Below are positions 10,352 through 21,599 of a stretch of DNA of 45,000 bases, one piece after another. The first letter of the stretch is position 1, and each line of letters opens with the position of its first letter. The translations under genes were made by a program, and so were the position numbers. The notes below the pieces were generated by a model. It saw only the letters and a program-made list of their open reading frames with translations. It was not told the DNA's origin and made no database searches. The DNA comes from Glandiceps talaboti (taxonomy: Eukaryota; Hemichordata; Enteropneusta; Spengelidae): assembly GCF_964340395.1 (NCBI RefSeq), contig NC_135558.1, positions 3,235,001 through 3,280,000 on the forward strand. The letters are read 5' to 3'.

Positions 10352-11083
10352 TACTATTTGTCATTTGCATTAGAGTGGTCATTTTTGATGGATTCAGATT
10401 ATTAACAATTTCATGAATAATACAAAAAATGTAGCTCTCCATCTGTGATTTTTGAAGCCCCAGTAAAAGTTAGTTGTCGCAAAAGTTGTTCGAATGCCTT
10501 CTAGCTATTCTCAGTACAGGAAAGCTTGCCGTCCTTGACTTCACTCAGCCTTCACGATCCCTTAATACATGCACGGGATACACACTCATTTCCACGGCAA
10601 ATAATAAACAAAAATTCAAACTCTCGTAACATCGTTAGTACGCATCGGAAAGTTTACATACTTCATGGTAACCATGATACAGGTCCATGCTTTGATTCTA
10701 TACAACTCGTTTACAACTCAGTTCAAGAATCTCGCGATGCTGCATGCCACAGTGAAGTCAATTTCCATGGCTCTCAAATTCGCTTAGTTTCTTCGAAATC
10801 TTAAAATCAAATCTGTACAGAAACTTATCGATACACATTTCGATATGCGAACCTTTTAATACAAGCAATTCAAGCACTGAGTAAAGAGCCCATGTAACAA
10901 CATTTACTTTTCTCATTGCATTGTCGTTATTATGCTAATAAACTCGCCCCTCAATATCGAAAGATTCATATTATCGAAGAAGAGATATTATGGATTTATC
11001 TTGGCGAATTTTCCAGCAAGATTGCTCACAGATGTGATTTAAATTTATTTATCGTGGTGTGCGACGTTTTAATCGTTGGATCA
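10352..11083. other. no supported gene; one open frame noted
   Basis: A plus-strand frame (10526-10804, no initial ATG) is GC-richer than its flanks and contains L-H-G-N-H-D-T-G. This recalls the GNHD metal-binding motif of calcineurin-like phosphoesterases. The other family motifs (DxH, GDxxD) are absent and no good splice sites frame it, so no function is assigned. Confidence 0.35.
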
Positions 11084-11102
11084 ACACACATACACACACA
11101 CA

Positions 11103-11152
<50 letters not shown>

Positions 11153-11165
11153 TACAAACAAACAA

Positions 11166-11196
<31 letters not shown>

Positions 11197-11207
11197 CGCA
11201 CACACAC
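11084..11207. repeat. (CA)n microsatellite
   Basis: CA array with AAGC, ATACATACAAACAAAC and GCACACACGC interruptions. Thr/His frames are artefacts. Confidence 0.96.
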
Positions 11208-11837
11208 TTTTCATCCCAAATATATAACGCTTATTACGGAAATAAAAAAGGATGTATGACGTTAACAATACTCAACCATACTACGATAATTTCTTCTCCA
11301 CCAGTGAAATTGTCATCGTTTTTGGAATCAGACAAAAGCTCTGTTCCTAAGGTAACTGAATCGAGCGGTAAGAAGTGAATGATCTTTACTAACCCTTGTC
11401 GTGTTCCTTTGAAATAATAACAGAAAATGGTTTTTAGCTTCCAATTCACACCCGTTATTATCAGCATTTTCTATTCAATGTTATCCCAACCCAGTGTGAG
11501 TAGGCGTCACGAAGACGAGATAATTGGGATAAATTCCTAATTTTCCAGTAAGCTATTCAGCCGTCGCTATTTTAGTCTGACTGAGCTCTCTTTCATCATG
11601 ACAGAAAAAAAGAAAATGTGCATTGGAATAGATTACAGTGTCGCTATACTACCCAACATTTACAGTGTTGACAATAGTATGCGTTATTCTAGGTCGATAT
11701 CTACATTTATATTCGGAAATAATGTTCACAATGAACATAAAATAAGCTCTCTAATTTTCCCATCTTCTTCAGCTTTTTTCTCTCTATCCAAACTTCTCTT
11801 TCTCTGCGTTTCACATAAAATACCATCCACCAATATC

Positions 11838-11895
11838 AGCAAACAAACAAACAATCAAACAAACAAACAAACCAACCAACCAACCAACCAACCAA
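11838..11895. repeat. (AAAC)n(AACC)n microsatellite
   Basis: About seven AAAC-type units pass into five to six AACC units. An open frame ending here (from 11598) is Lys/Ser-rich, runs into the microsatellite and has no splice support. Confidence 0.9.
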
Positions 11896-13204
11896 TATAT
11901 AAAAAGAGGATAACATAAAGGCTTCTCAAAAGGTCTTTATGTACATTCAAACGTAAAAGGTTCACATTTTCTCGAATGCAAAATTTACATGATAGATACG
12001 TACTAGAACTATATATTATCTAAGATACAGGAACAATATTGATAAATACATACCATAAAAGCGTTAAATAAATTATTGTTAAATTGATAGCGTTCTTTTA
12101 GATCGTTTACTATCACATAACTGCTACGGTTCCTTATAATTTTGAGTACATTATTTGTCTACAAACTAACACACATAAGACGAAAAGGGTTAATCTATAT
12201 GTTGACTATAATCCAGTATAATACAACGAAATTTCGGTTGCTCATTGCACACTGACTGTTGTTCATTCAGTCATGCTAGGGGCAACATTTAGGTTTCCTA
12301 GGCACTATTCAAATACATGTGATGCCGTCTTGAGTCATATAACACACAGTGCATGAATGTATCCGTTTACTCGTCAACATTTACTTTAGACCCCTCAAAC
12401 CAAATCCGACTCTAATCACCGTTTTTGTTCAAAGACTGTCGACTGTTTCACAAAAACAATGCTTCATGTCCACTCTTGCATTGTCATAGCTAGATTTCGG
12501 TAAAAATTAAGCACAACTACGACACTTAATTTAACCCCCTCCCTTTGTTGTAATAGCTCTTACTCGTTTGCATACCACAACACTTGTTCAGGCCTCAACA
12601 ATAGGTCCAAGAAATGTTGTTTAACGGTGCACTGCGTTTTATTAAACTAACGTACTATGTTTGCGGCAATATATAGCTCCCTAATGGTTTCAGAACGATT
12701 TATTATATGTCTACTTCTTTATAAGATTTGAACACGTTTTCTTCTTTACTGTTGTTTACCGTTGGTGGACCTGTCGCTATAGGCTTTCGGCTTATACTAC
12801 CATAAGAAGTTATATCTCAGACAAGGTTTAGCAAGAGATTACGGCTGCCATTTATAGTAATCTTAATACATTAACAAACTTTAAGGATGTTAATGAAACA
12901 ACTGTGTTACTTGTCGGTGATGAAACAAAGCACATTTTGAAGCTAGGAGATATATAGGACATCATCGAGAGATCCTAATAAATAAGTTTCGCATATCACA
13001 CAAAAATGGTAGTGTCCGTAACGTTGGGATACTATTATCACTACGATTGCATCTATCGTAAGGTTACTTTGATATGTTAGAGAACTGTTGGTACCCATAC
13101 CTACTATGTATAATACAAACTTCAATCAAGTGTGTGTCACGTGACAGATTCTGATGAGATGCTATGATTTGTAGTGTCCATAACATGTAGCGTCCGCAAC
13201 ATGT
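11896..13204. other. no gene seen
   Basis: AT-rich sequence without supported exons. Three short words TAGTGTCCGTAAC, TAGTGTCCATAAC and TAGCGTCCGCAAC occur near 13012, 13173 and 13188. Nothing else stands out. Confidence 0.45.
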
Positions 13205-13400
13205 TGTGTGTCAGAAATACAAAGTATGCATACACATTGATCATCTCATCATACTACAGAGTAGAACAATTGAGACTTACTTATTAATGTATTTCCTAAA
13301 CTACCTATGAGGATCATTTTAAAGCTGTTACGGAACTTTCCAATGTTACCCTACGTGCAACATAAGTGAAGCACTGATTTTGTAACAGCCTTATATGAGC
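13205..13400 (+). repeat. dispersed repeat, copy 1 (partner at 27112-27300)
   Basis: The strings CAGAAATACAAAGTATGC, AGAGTAGAACA, CTACCTATGAGGAT and TTACGGAACT appear in the same order and spacing at 27112-27300, also on plus. The copies are diverged and non-coding; a 61-codon frame over the second copy is not conserved in this one. Confidence 0.5.
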
Positions 13401-13844
13401 AAAGAATTTGCAACTTTATTTCTGAACACTATGGATATGTGATAGGTAAACACTAAGTTTAAAATGGTAAGATTTGATGAATTAGAGATAAAATTCTAGT
13501 AGTTAAATCCTTCTTTTTACCATCATAATTGTTGAATGTAAAATATTCGTAGAAGATAGGGCGATCCTTTCAAAAACATTCAATGGTCCTTAATATGTAT
13601 ACTTTATATTTTACAATAAATTGGAGTGATTGGAATTACTAGATTTACGTCTTATACTAGTGGCCGTTAGTTTAGGATTATGAAAGATTGTGAGTGTATG
13701 CACTATCATCCAATTCTGGACTAATACTATTTCTTCCCCAATGTCTATGATTGAACTTCGTCTTGAGGGGCTTACATCGCCGCCATTAAGATATTACAGA
13801 CCTGTATAAACAAACTGGGTTTATTCACTGATTATTGTCGGTGT

Positions 13845-13972
13845 AATAGGGAACTTGCAATCCAGACTGAGCATGCTCAGACGCAGCGGACTATGGGATT
13901 ATCTGAGGTTATCGGAATACCTAATTTCCCATGATGCAACATTCAACATGGCGGGTTTGCAAGTTCCCTATT
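13845..13972. mobile_element. 128-bp MITE with perfect 16-bp terminal inverted repeats
   Basis: AATAGGGAACTTGCAA (13845-13860) is matched exactly by TTGCAAGTTCCCTATT (13957-13972). If the outer TA is read as target duplication, the element is GGGAACTTGC...GCAAGTTCCC flanked by TA, as in Tc1/mariner-type MITEs. Inside are a perfect 14-bp palindrome CTGAGCATGCTCAG (about 13869-13882) and an imperfect inner pair, CTATGGGA with TCCCATGA. It is GC-richer than its surroundings. Confidence 0.85.
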
Positions 13973-15429
<1,457 letters not shown>

Positions 15430-15964
15430 ATGGCATAAATATAAATGTAATTTATAATTGCAAGGACACTAAAGATGACATGAAAATTAGGGCAGGTACT
15501 TGTGGAGGAAATGTTTCGTTATCTACAAACATCCGTTTGTCTTTTCTTCACAATACGGCGTACTACGACATATTGTTGTTGTTGTAAATAAATGTCGCTC
15601 TTTTTTGTTGTTATTGTTGATGTTAGAGTTATGTCTAGTCATCATAAACAACTTTTTAGATAGTAGGTGTGATTAAAGCACTGTAATGTTGAACGACTAT
15701 AAACTAATACACTCAAAATCATCCACAGTATGACGGAATGAGTTCGGCATCGCAAATAACTTGTCAATGAAACAGGTTGTAGGCTTGCAAGACATAGATT
15801 GTCTACGGATATAATGGACTAATAAGTGTATGGTATTTTACTGTTGACAACAATGCCAGAATGGAACTTGTTCATGCACAATATGTTCACTATTACTTTG
15901 AAGCTAACAAAATACTATGTCGTGACAAAAAGGAACTAAATGTGGTTTTCTACGTCATGTTGTT

Positions 15965-15972
15965 GACGTCAT
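15965..15972. promoter_or_regulatory. perfect CRE palindrome TGACGTCA
   Basis: TGACGTCA, the full cAMP-response-element palindrome bound by CREB/ATF bZIP factors, lies about 270 bp upstream of the TATA box at 16233. A second ACGTCAT word directly follows that TATA box (16241-16247). It also lies inside a 60-codon open frame (15861-16043) for which no coding support was found. Confidence 0.4.
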
Positions 15973-16232
15973 ATGACGGCTTGCAAAGTTTATGGTTGCC
16001 TAGGTCTATTTGTAGTGTGTCGTCATCAACTTGCTGGGAATAAATAATAAGCATGTGTACAATGCAATCCTAGCATGTACCGGATAAGATGGCGAAGGTG
16101 ATATTCAGAGTAGAGGTAAATTCCTTTATAGAGCTGATGGTACCTCTCCAACAAGTATCAATAGGTTCCACTTCAGTCTTGTTGTAGAGCTAAGTAATTG
16201 TAACAGGGTTGTATTTCCGTATTAGTTCCAGT

Positions 16233-16240
16233 TATAAAAG
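16233..16240 (+). promoter_or_regulatory. TATA box (TATAAAAG) of a candidate plus-strand promoter
   Basis: TATAAAAG is the strongest form of the metazoan TATA consensus. It predicts transcription starting near 16262-16266, 207 nt before a consensus splice donor (16470). CRE-type words lie upstream and beside it. A second TATAAAAA at about 16366 could serve as an alternative. Confidence 0.4.
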
Positions 16241-16262
16241 ACGTCATCTAAAGGATGTTTCG

Positions 16263-16469
16263 TTCGCCCTGACGCAGATTCTTCCTGTCCGACACACTAC
16301 GTGTTTGTATGGGCAGAAAAGTCCGAGCTTGCAGAGTACTTTCAAGAGTTCATCCGGTTCAGCTGTGTATAAAAACAGAACATTTGTCTTAATTAAGTGA
16401 AAGTACAAATCTTAGGTGTAAATTGGGTCTACAGTTATTTGAGAACAATATCAACGTGGACAAGATATG
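16263..16469 (+). other. predicted 5' exon ending in ATG before a consensus donor
   Basis: From the TATA-predicted start to ATATG|GTAAGTATG (exon edge 16469). The last three exon bases are ATG, so translation could begin with a Met codon split from its coding exon by an intron. An upstream ATG at 16309 opens a 27-codon frame ending before the donor, which would act as an upstream ORF. The evidence is promoter plus donor only; no homology is available. Confidence 0.3.
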
Positions 16470-16565
16470 GTAAGTATGCGTATAAATTGTTTCTATAATT
16501 GTGTCCACAAGTTAGACTGACTACATAATAAATAATAATAAATAATAGTAATACATTCTTATCAG

Positions 16566-16670
16566 CGCAATACGCAACAGCCTCATTGCTCTTTACGGCA
16601 CAAAAAAAGAAAAAAGCATCATGAAGGGTTAAACTGTAAAGATGTCCGACATAAAACAGAGAGACCTTAA
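16566..16670 (+). CDS. possible second exon of the 16.2-kb gene (basic peptide)
   Basis: ATTCTTATCAG at 16555-16565 is a fair acceptor, giving a 96-bp intron. If the ATG ending the previous exon is used, phase-0 reading continues for 34 codons to TAA at 16668-16670. The peptide is very basic (R-H-K-K-R-K-K-H-H) with two Cys. The length is within chance, so the join is only a hypothesis. Confidence 0.15.
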   Translation, partial: RNTQQPHCSLRHKKRKKHHEGLNCKDVRHKTERP

Positions 16671-17043
16671 AAACTGTTAAAACCTAATATCCAAGATGAA
16701 TTTTAAACAAAGAAGGGCCTTAACAACTTATAAAAACTATCACAATGCCAAGTAAAAATGTATGGCACATAGGGCACAGGAAATGTAAAAATCTCTGAAA
16801 AATGAAAGTAAGAATTAACCTGATACGAAATCAGACATTTACATCAGACTATTGTCTGGCAACCTGTCCAATATAAGTATCTGGATATTAAGAAAAAGAT
16901 GCTGAAAGCCTTCACAGGTGGCAAAGTGATAAGTATTTTTTGTGATCTTGAAACCAAGATCTTAGAATGTAAATCCCAAAGAGTTCCATATTGAAAATCT
17001 ACGATATTAATACGTTTTTATCGAACAGTTTTGTTCCAATGCA

Positions 17044-18070
17044 AACCAGATGTAAACTGAATGCCTTCCGTAAGAATTGTTGTTCCTGCAACCTTTGTTA
17101 CCAATCATAGATCTTGGAGAGGACCCGTCAAGATGTATGCATAAATGTATGTACCAAGGTATATGAAATTTGAAGGATGCATTAAGATATTGCCCAATTA
17201 CCTAAAAACGTTACTTAATATGTAAATGATTCGTTACAAATGAAAGTTACATCACCAAGCTAAATATGACAGGTATGCCTTGCTGTCGGTGGTGCGTGTA
17301 AAAATATATATGAAATTTGAGGCTTTCGTCCTTAAGATATTGCCTTATTATCAAAAAATATATTAATCTGTAAAGACTCATAAAAATTAAAAGTACATCT
17401 TTCACTTTTAACAATATGTGTTGTGTTATCCCCAAAGCATGAGTCGAATTATATGAAATTTGAAGATCACATTCTTAACATATTACCTAATTACTGAAAT
17501 TCGTTGTGAAAAGGACTGATTCAAATCATAACCTACATCTGTAAGCTTTACAATGCACCTGTGCTTTGTTATTGTCAATGTATGTAAAAATAAATGTATA
17601 TGAATTTAAAGATTACATTCCTAAGATATTGCATAATTACTAAAAATCAACAATTATGCAAATGATTCATTAAAACCAATAGTTACATCTGGAAGCTTTA
17701 CAAATGTCTGTGCTCTTTTTTATTCAATGTCAATATATATTCAAAATTACATCAAACTTGGAGATTGCATCACAAGATATTGCCCAATTGACAAAAATCT
17801 TTAATTTTACAAAGGAGTCATTCGCATAAAAAACTACATCTGTAGAATACATCTGCGCTTTGTAATCAATGTATTAATCGAATTATATGAAATTTAAAAC
17901 TTGAATTCATAAGATATTGCATAATCACCGAAAAATTAATTATGCAAATAATTCATTAAACCTAAATGTAATGAATTATCATTGCATTATTGAGATATAG
18001 TATATTGAAATTCGTTATTATAGTAACCCATTATATGATCTTTACCAAAACCTAATCAGTTCTTGCCATT

Positions 18071-18131
<61 letters not shown>

Positions 18132-18152
18132 TAAACAAACACACACACACAC
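17044..18152 (-). mobile_element. expanded CTTCCGTAAGG-family element with internal ~145-bp tandem repeats
   Basis: It starts ACCAGATGTAAACTGAATG-CCTTCCGTAAG, the complement of the right end of copies A and B. It ends CCTAATCAGTTCTTGCCATT followed by ACAG repeats (18071-18128) and CA, the complement of their left part. Between these lie at least six diverged tandem units carrying ATGAAATTTGAAG...AAGATATTGCCCAATTAC, at about 17162, 17309, 17452, 17599, 17749 and 17886 (period 137-151 bp). A 62-codon minus-strand frame at 17247-17435 lies within the repeats. A partial relative is at 29940-30040. Confidence 0.7.
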
Positions 18153-18550
18153 ACACGTATACACACCTGTTGGACAAAAGCATGACATGACCTTTGGGAT
18201 GCAAACATGGGGTCAGTTTTGTCGGAAAAACATGGTTTCTGTTATAAGTAGTAAAGGCTTTTGAAGAGTTTCTCTGCTCGGAAGATGAGTACTACAGAGA
18301 ATGATTACCTACTCCTGACTCTCTCCATAAAGACGTCCGAACATGACATACAAAAAGTAAACCATGCGACCTCTTTGTTTTAGAGATAAAAAAATAAAAA
18401 ATCTTAACTGATTACATGGGGTGGGATGGAGGGGGTCAAGGATTTCGTTTCCGTTGGACTTTGGCTTTCTCGAAAATACCCTATCCATGGCATCGTGGCA
18501 GACAAGCTAGAGCAAAACAACCATTTATGTTACACCAAACATCGCCCAAT

Positions 18551-18793
18551 TTAGGCTACGTTGGCACAAGCTGAGTATATAAGCTTTTGATCTGGGCTTG
18601 TTGTAGACGTAGACTCGAGTGGCAAAGCGTGCATGGAATCCTCATTGGACTTTACCAGTGTACTGCTAATGTAGTAGTCTAGATGCCATTCCTGGCATCG
18701 AATCTCAAGATCTCTCTTTACATCTAGCTCAACGAAGTCCATAAATGGAATTTCAAATTCAACCGAAGACACCCAAACATTCATTGACACCAT
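18551..18793 (-). CDS. candidate small ORF, 80 codons, unrecognised
   Basis: An ATG at 18793 (in-frame TGA just upstream) opens 80 codons to TAA at 18551-18553. The sequence is GC-richer than its surroundings and the composition is unusually protein-like: V-W-V-S-S-V-E-F-E-I-P-F, F-V-E-L-D-V-K-R-D-L-E-I, then an S/T-rich tail. No acceptor precedes it, so it would have to be a first or only coding exon. An internal ACTG|GTAAAG could act as donor. It has no signal peptide or membrane segment. The family is unknown and the start context is weak (T at -3). It may be a single-exon gene, a retro-fragment or chance. Confidence 0.27.
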   Translation of the reverse strand: MVSMNVWVSSVEFEIPFMDFVELDVKRDLEIRCQEWHLDYYISSTLVKSNEDSMHALPLESTSTTSPDQKLIYSACANVA

Positions 18794-19275
18794 GTATTTG
18801 TTAATTAATCACAAAATTTCTCCAATAATAAGTTAGTCTTTATTATGGGCAGTTACATAATATCCACATATGGTACATTTGTCAGCTCAGGATGCTACTT
18901 CTACTTTGTTTACATCATTCTAACTGTTTGCAAGTTTACTCATTTGCATGAACAACTTTTGAGTCACGATTTCTCATTGAACTCGACTATAAAGAGATTA
19001 TACGATACCACGGTAGCGTCTAGACTACTTCTAATATTGTGGTTGACTCACAATTGAAAGGGGTTCGAAAACAGCAGTGATAGTAATGACGATACAAGAA
19101 AGTAGTAGGATACACTGGGAACTCTGTGAACTCTGTACTTTATATAAATGTGTTCCAACTAGTAACGGAAAACTTACATCACATAAGAATGCACGCGCAT
19201 TCCAACTTGTAACGGAAAGAACACAAAATAAGAATCAATAATAAATGTAATTCACGACAAATATTGTTAGAAGAC

Positions 19276-19281
19276 TTTATT
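19276..19281 (-). terminator. poly(A) signal AATAAA, likely for the EGF-domain gene
   Basis: Minus-strand AATAAA about 430 nt downstream of the preferred stop codon (19706) or 330 nt downstream of the alternative stop (19608). It is the first canonical hexamer seen after the last exon. Confidence 0.4.
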
Positions 19282-19705
19282 GCATAGTTTTGATGTCCTA
19301 GACATTTTTATACGTTAATGAACTGCGCCATCGAATCGTTAATAAAAATATTAAAATCGCGAAAATTGAGAAGTCTCGCAAGAAATTGTGGATCCGAAAA
19401 CTGACATCAACTTAAAAAAACAATATATAAAACTGTTCTTCCAATTAGTAATGGCTGTAATCTGATGAGAAGAAACCAATAACACAGAGACAACATGGAA
19501 AACAACGGGAAAAAAATATATATATATATATTAACTAAAAAATCTACCTACACCACCTATTCTAAAATTGAGCGTAATCGGAACCACACAATTTGTTTTG
19601 TTAGGCCTTAGTACATTAAGGGTGAATAATGGTGACAACTGAGTCCAAAATGAAAACCATCGTTGGAGTGAAAGAGCTCGATCGTACAAGTGTTGATATT
19701 AATGA

Positions 19706-19791
19706 TCATGACAAAACCTCCGAGTGGCGATTTCTTCTCAAACTCATCCTGTAGGAAGTCGCACCTAACTGTTTGCAACAGACTTCAAAGT
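19706..19791 (-). CDS. last exon of the EGF-domain secreted protein (preferred frame)
   Basis: The best acceptor after the EGF exon is TTTTTCGGCCATTTTCTGAG-TCAG, with the exon from 19791. Entered in phase 1, as the EGF exon requires, it gives D-F-E-V-C-C-K-Q-L-G then a basic tail (R-M-S-L-R-R-N-R-H) and stops at 19706-19708. The whole CDS would then be 333 nt, 110 residues. An alternative acceptor (GCAAACAG, exon from 19768) is also phase 1 and opens a different, longer frame to TAA at 19608-19610. That frame contains R-C-D-F-L-Q-D-E-F-E-K-K and would give 135 residues. The first option has the better pyrimidine tract, the second the longer and more globular-looking frame. One of them may be alternative splicing. 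Confidence 0.4.
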
Positions 19792-20112
19792 CTGACTCAG
19801 AAAATGGCCGAAAAAGATAATACTAGTATTGGACGTTTATCTTGGTTCTGGAGAGTTTCATTTTGATGGCACGGTTTCATTTCCTTTCAGCATTTAATAG
19901 ATTCCAACAGTTTGAGATGGTACCAATGTGAATTGTTTCATAGACACCTACTGATATACTATAATGGTACGTGTGTTAGGTAACCCTGCCAACCTAATGC
20001 AAACAATGTCATTGATGAAATCTGGAAATCAATTCATGTGTTGTTACCTTTTAGACTAGTACTGAACCAGTTTTAAGATAATTTATTGTAGATTTTAAGA
20101 GTATTTCAATAT

Positions 20113-20288
20113 ATGCTGTATGTATCGGTGGTAGTGGCACTATTTGCAAGTATCGTCCATCCTGGTCACTTCATGACATGGAAATTGGTAAATATACTAA
20201 AATAATAATTTGAAACTGAAAGTTGCTGTCAAGTAAACTCCTAGAGATTCCAGAAATGTTGTTTCAGTGTATGAAATGTACATGTTGA
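20113..20288 (+). CDS. possible two-exon micro-gene for a small secreted peptide, antisense in an intron
   Basis: An ATG at 20113 opens 25 codons with a signal-peptide-like core (V-S-V-V-V-A-L-F-A-S-I-V) ending at AAATTG|GTAAAT (exon edge 20187, phase 0). A good acceptor, AATGTTGTTTCAG, at 20267 makes an 80-bp intron. Phase-0 reading continues C-M-K-C-T-C to TGA (20286-20288). AATAAA follows at 20360-20365. The 31-residue product would be a tiny secreted Cys peptide. The locus lies inside the last intron of the EGF-domain gene on the other strand. All signals are short, so chance assembly is quite possible. Confidence 0.22.
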
Positions 20289-20576
20289 TGTCATTCAAGA
20301 TAATCATGCACTTCAACTGTATGTTGTTCAAAATATTTTCTGCTCCGAACTGGTGTTTCAATAAAAAAAAACGCGTTTTCTAGATAAAATGGCTTTTGTT
20401 ATATCTGAAATAGAGCAATATACATGTATTGCTCTGGAATGGGTATTAACATGAAAAGAGTCTGAACGGTTGTTGTAGGAGGAGGGTTGAGGACTAACTC
20501 AAGCAATTCAGTTATTTATCTAACCTTGAACATTTGACATCATCCAAAATAATAATGAACTATTGATGTGTTATAC

Positions 20577-20699
20577 CTTGAACGCAAATTCGGCGATCAC
20601 CATCATATGTGTATCCCTGCTCACACTTACACCGGATCTTATTATTACGAAGGATACATGGAGGCAGACATCCACCAGTATTACTTGAACATGTGTTAT
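20577..20699 (-). CDS. EGF-like domain exon of a secreted protein
   Basis: The 123-nt exon has phase-1 introns on both sides: acceptor TATGTTTTCAAAG before 20699 and donor GTTCAAG|GTATAA at 20577. This is the classic symmetric layout of EGF-module exons. It encodes one complete EGF-like domain with six cysteines spaced C-x6-C-x3-C-x8-C-x-C-x10-C, opening D-N-T-C and including C-K-C-E-Q-G-Y-T-Y-D-G-D. G-Y after the fifth Cys is the usual EGF turn. The full D-x-D/N-E calcium-binding signature is absent (only D-N before the first Cys), so calcium binding is uncertain. EGF modules act outside the cell in adhesion, matrix or receptor binding. The exon joins in frame to the signal-peptide exon at 21384-21507 across a 684-bp intron. 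Confidence 0.85.
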
Positions 20700-21383
20700 C
20701 TTTGAAAACATAAAAAGATACCATGCAAATATGCAGTATATTGTACAACTTTGAGATGTTTTAAAAACTATTTGCATAGCCTCTAAATAAGATACACCCA
20801 AGGACGAATTCGATTCCCCTTTTAGTAAGTAAATTATTATTTTAGCTTTGGAGTTTTATTGTAAAGTAAATACATATATGACATTGCGCAAAAGTAATAT
20901 ATTTAAACTATATATCTATAAAGATTTTTCAGTTTCCGCAAAAGGGTTGAACGGCAAATGTTACGGTATCCTGAAAACAGTTTATTTCAGTCGCCTCATG
21001 AATGTATTATTAGTACATCTAACCATGCAACACATACCATGTTAACTCAAGCAAGCTAAGATATTTAAAAATAAAATGACATAATGCTTACCTCGTCAAA
21101 TAAGGTATGTCGATGGGTGAGATACATTCAATTTTCAGTAAAGACGACACTCAATCAAACATTCGGGAAGAATTCACATACTGCAGGTTTGTCATGAACA
21201 GTTGATCCACTCCCGTGTATCTCATCTTAGAGTTTATTTTATTAAAGTGATGTTGGTAGTCGATTTAATAGTGGGAATGAGTGATTGACACTCAACTGAC
21301 TGTCAATATTCCTCAAATTACCCTCTCTACATAAGCTATAAGTACGCGTTGAACGATTTGAACAACAATAATAATAATCTTAC

Positions 21384-21507
21384 CTCCCGATTGGCGCTTG
21401 GCATCCAAACTCCGTTTTGTATTTTGACGTATAACAGGAAGGGTGAAAACTATATGGAATAGAAGTAGCAAAATCAAGACTATATTGGATAACCCCTTCG
21501 AAGACAT
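21384..21507 (-). CDS. signal-peptide exon of the EGF-domain protein
   Basis: An ATG at 21507 (A at -3) starts 41 codons plus one base, ending at a consensus donor TCGGGAG|GTAAGATT (phase 1), which matches the EGF exon. Residues 1-23 form a strong signal peptide: short polar start, core I-V-L-I-L-L-L-L-F-H-I-V-F, and likely cleavage near T-L-P. The rest of the exon is basic with two K-R pairs (N-T-K-R-S-L, D-A-K-R-Q-S), possible furin-type cleavage sites that would release a short propeptide before the EGF module. This is the first in-frame ATG. A TATA-like box at 21591-21596 places the transcription start about 55-60 nt upstream. The gene family beyond 'secreted single-EGF protein' is not recognised. 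Confidence 0.75.
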
Positions 21508-21590
21508 GTTGTTATTGCAGCAACTCCAGTTCTGTTGATATGAAAAAAGCAAATTGGATGTAGGCAAAGCGGCATTCAGTCGAAGGGTGC

Positions 21591-21596
21591 CTTATA
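21591..21596 (-). promoter_or_regulatory. TATA-like element upstream of the EGF-domain gene
   Basis: The minus strand reads TAGTTATAAGGCACC. TATAAG lies 84 nt upstream of the ATG at 21507 and predicts a start near 21562-21567, giving a short 5' UTR. No other core motif was recognised. Confidence 0.4.
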
Positions 21597-21599
21597 ACT

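Noticed and set aside
10526-10804. Frame containing G-N-H-D, as in metallophosphoesterases
   Set aside because: No initial ATG, no splice sites, and the other conserved metal-binding motifs are absent; a four-residue match occurs easily by chance.
20775-20822. tRNA-like box B (GAATTCGATTCC) followed by TTTT
   Set aside because: No convincing box A at the right distance and no acceptor stem pairing.
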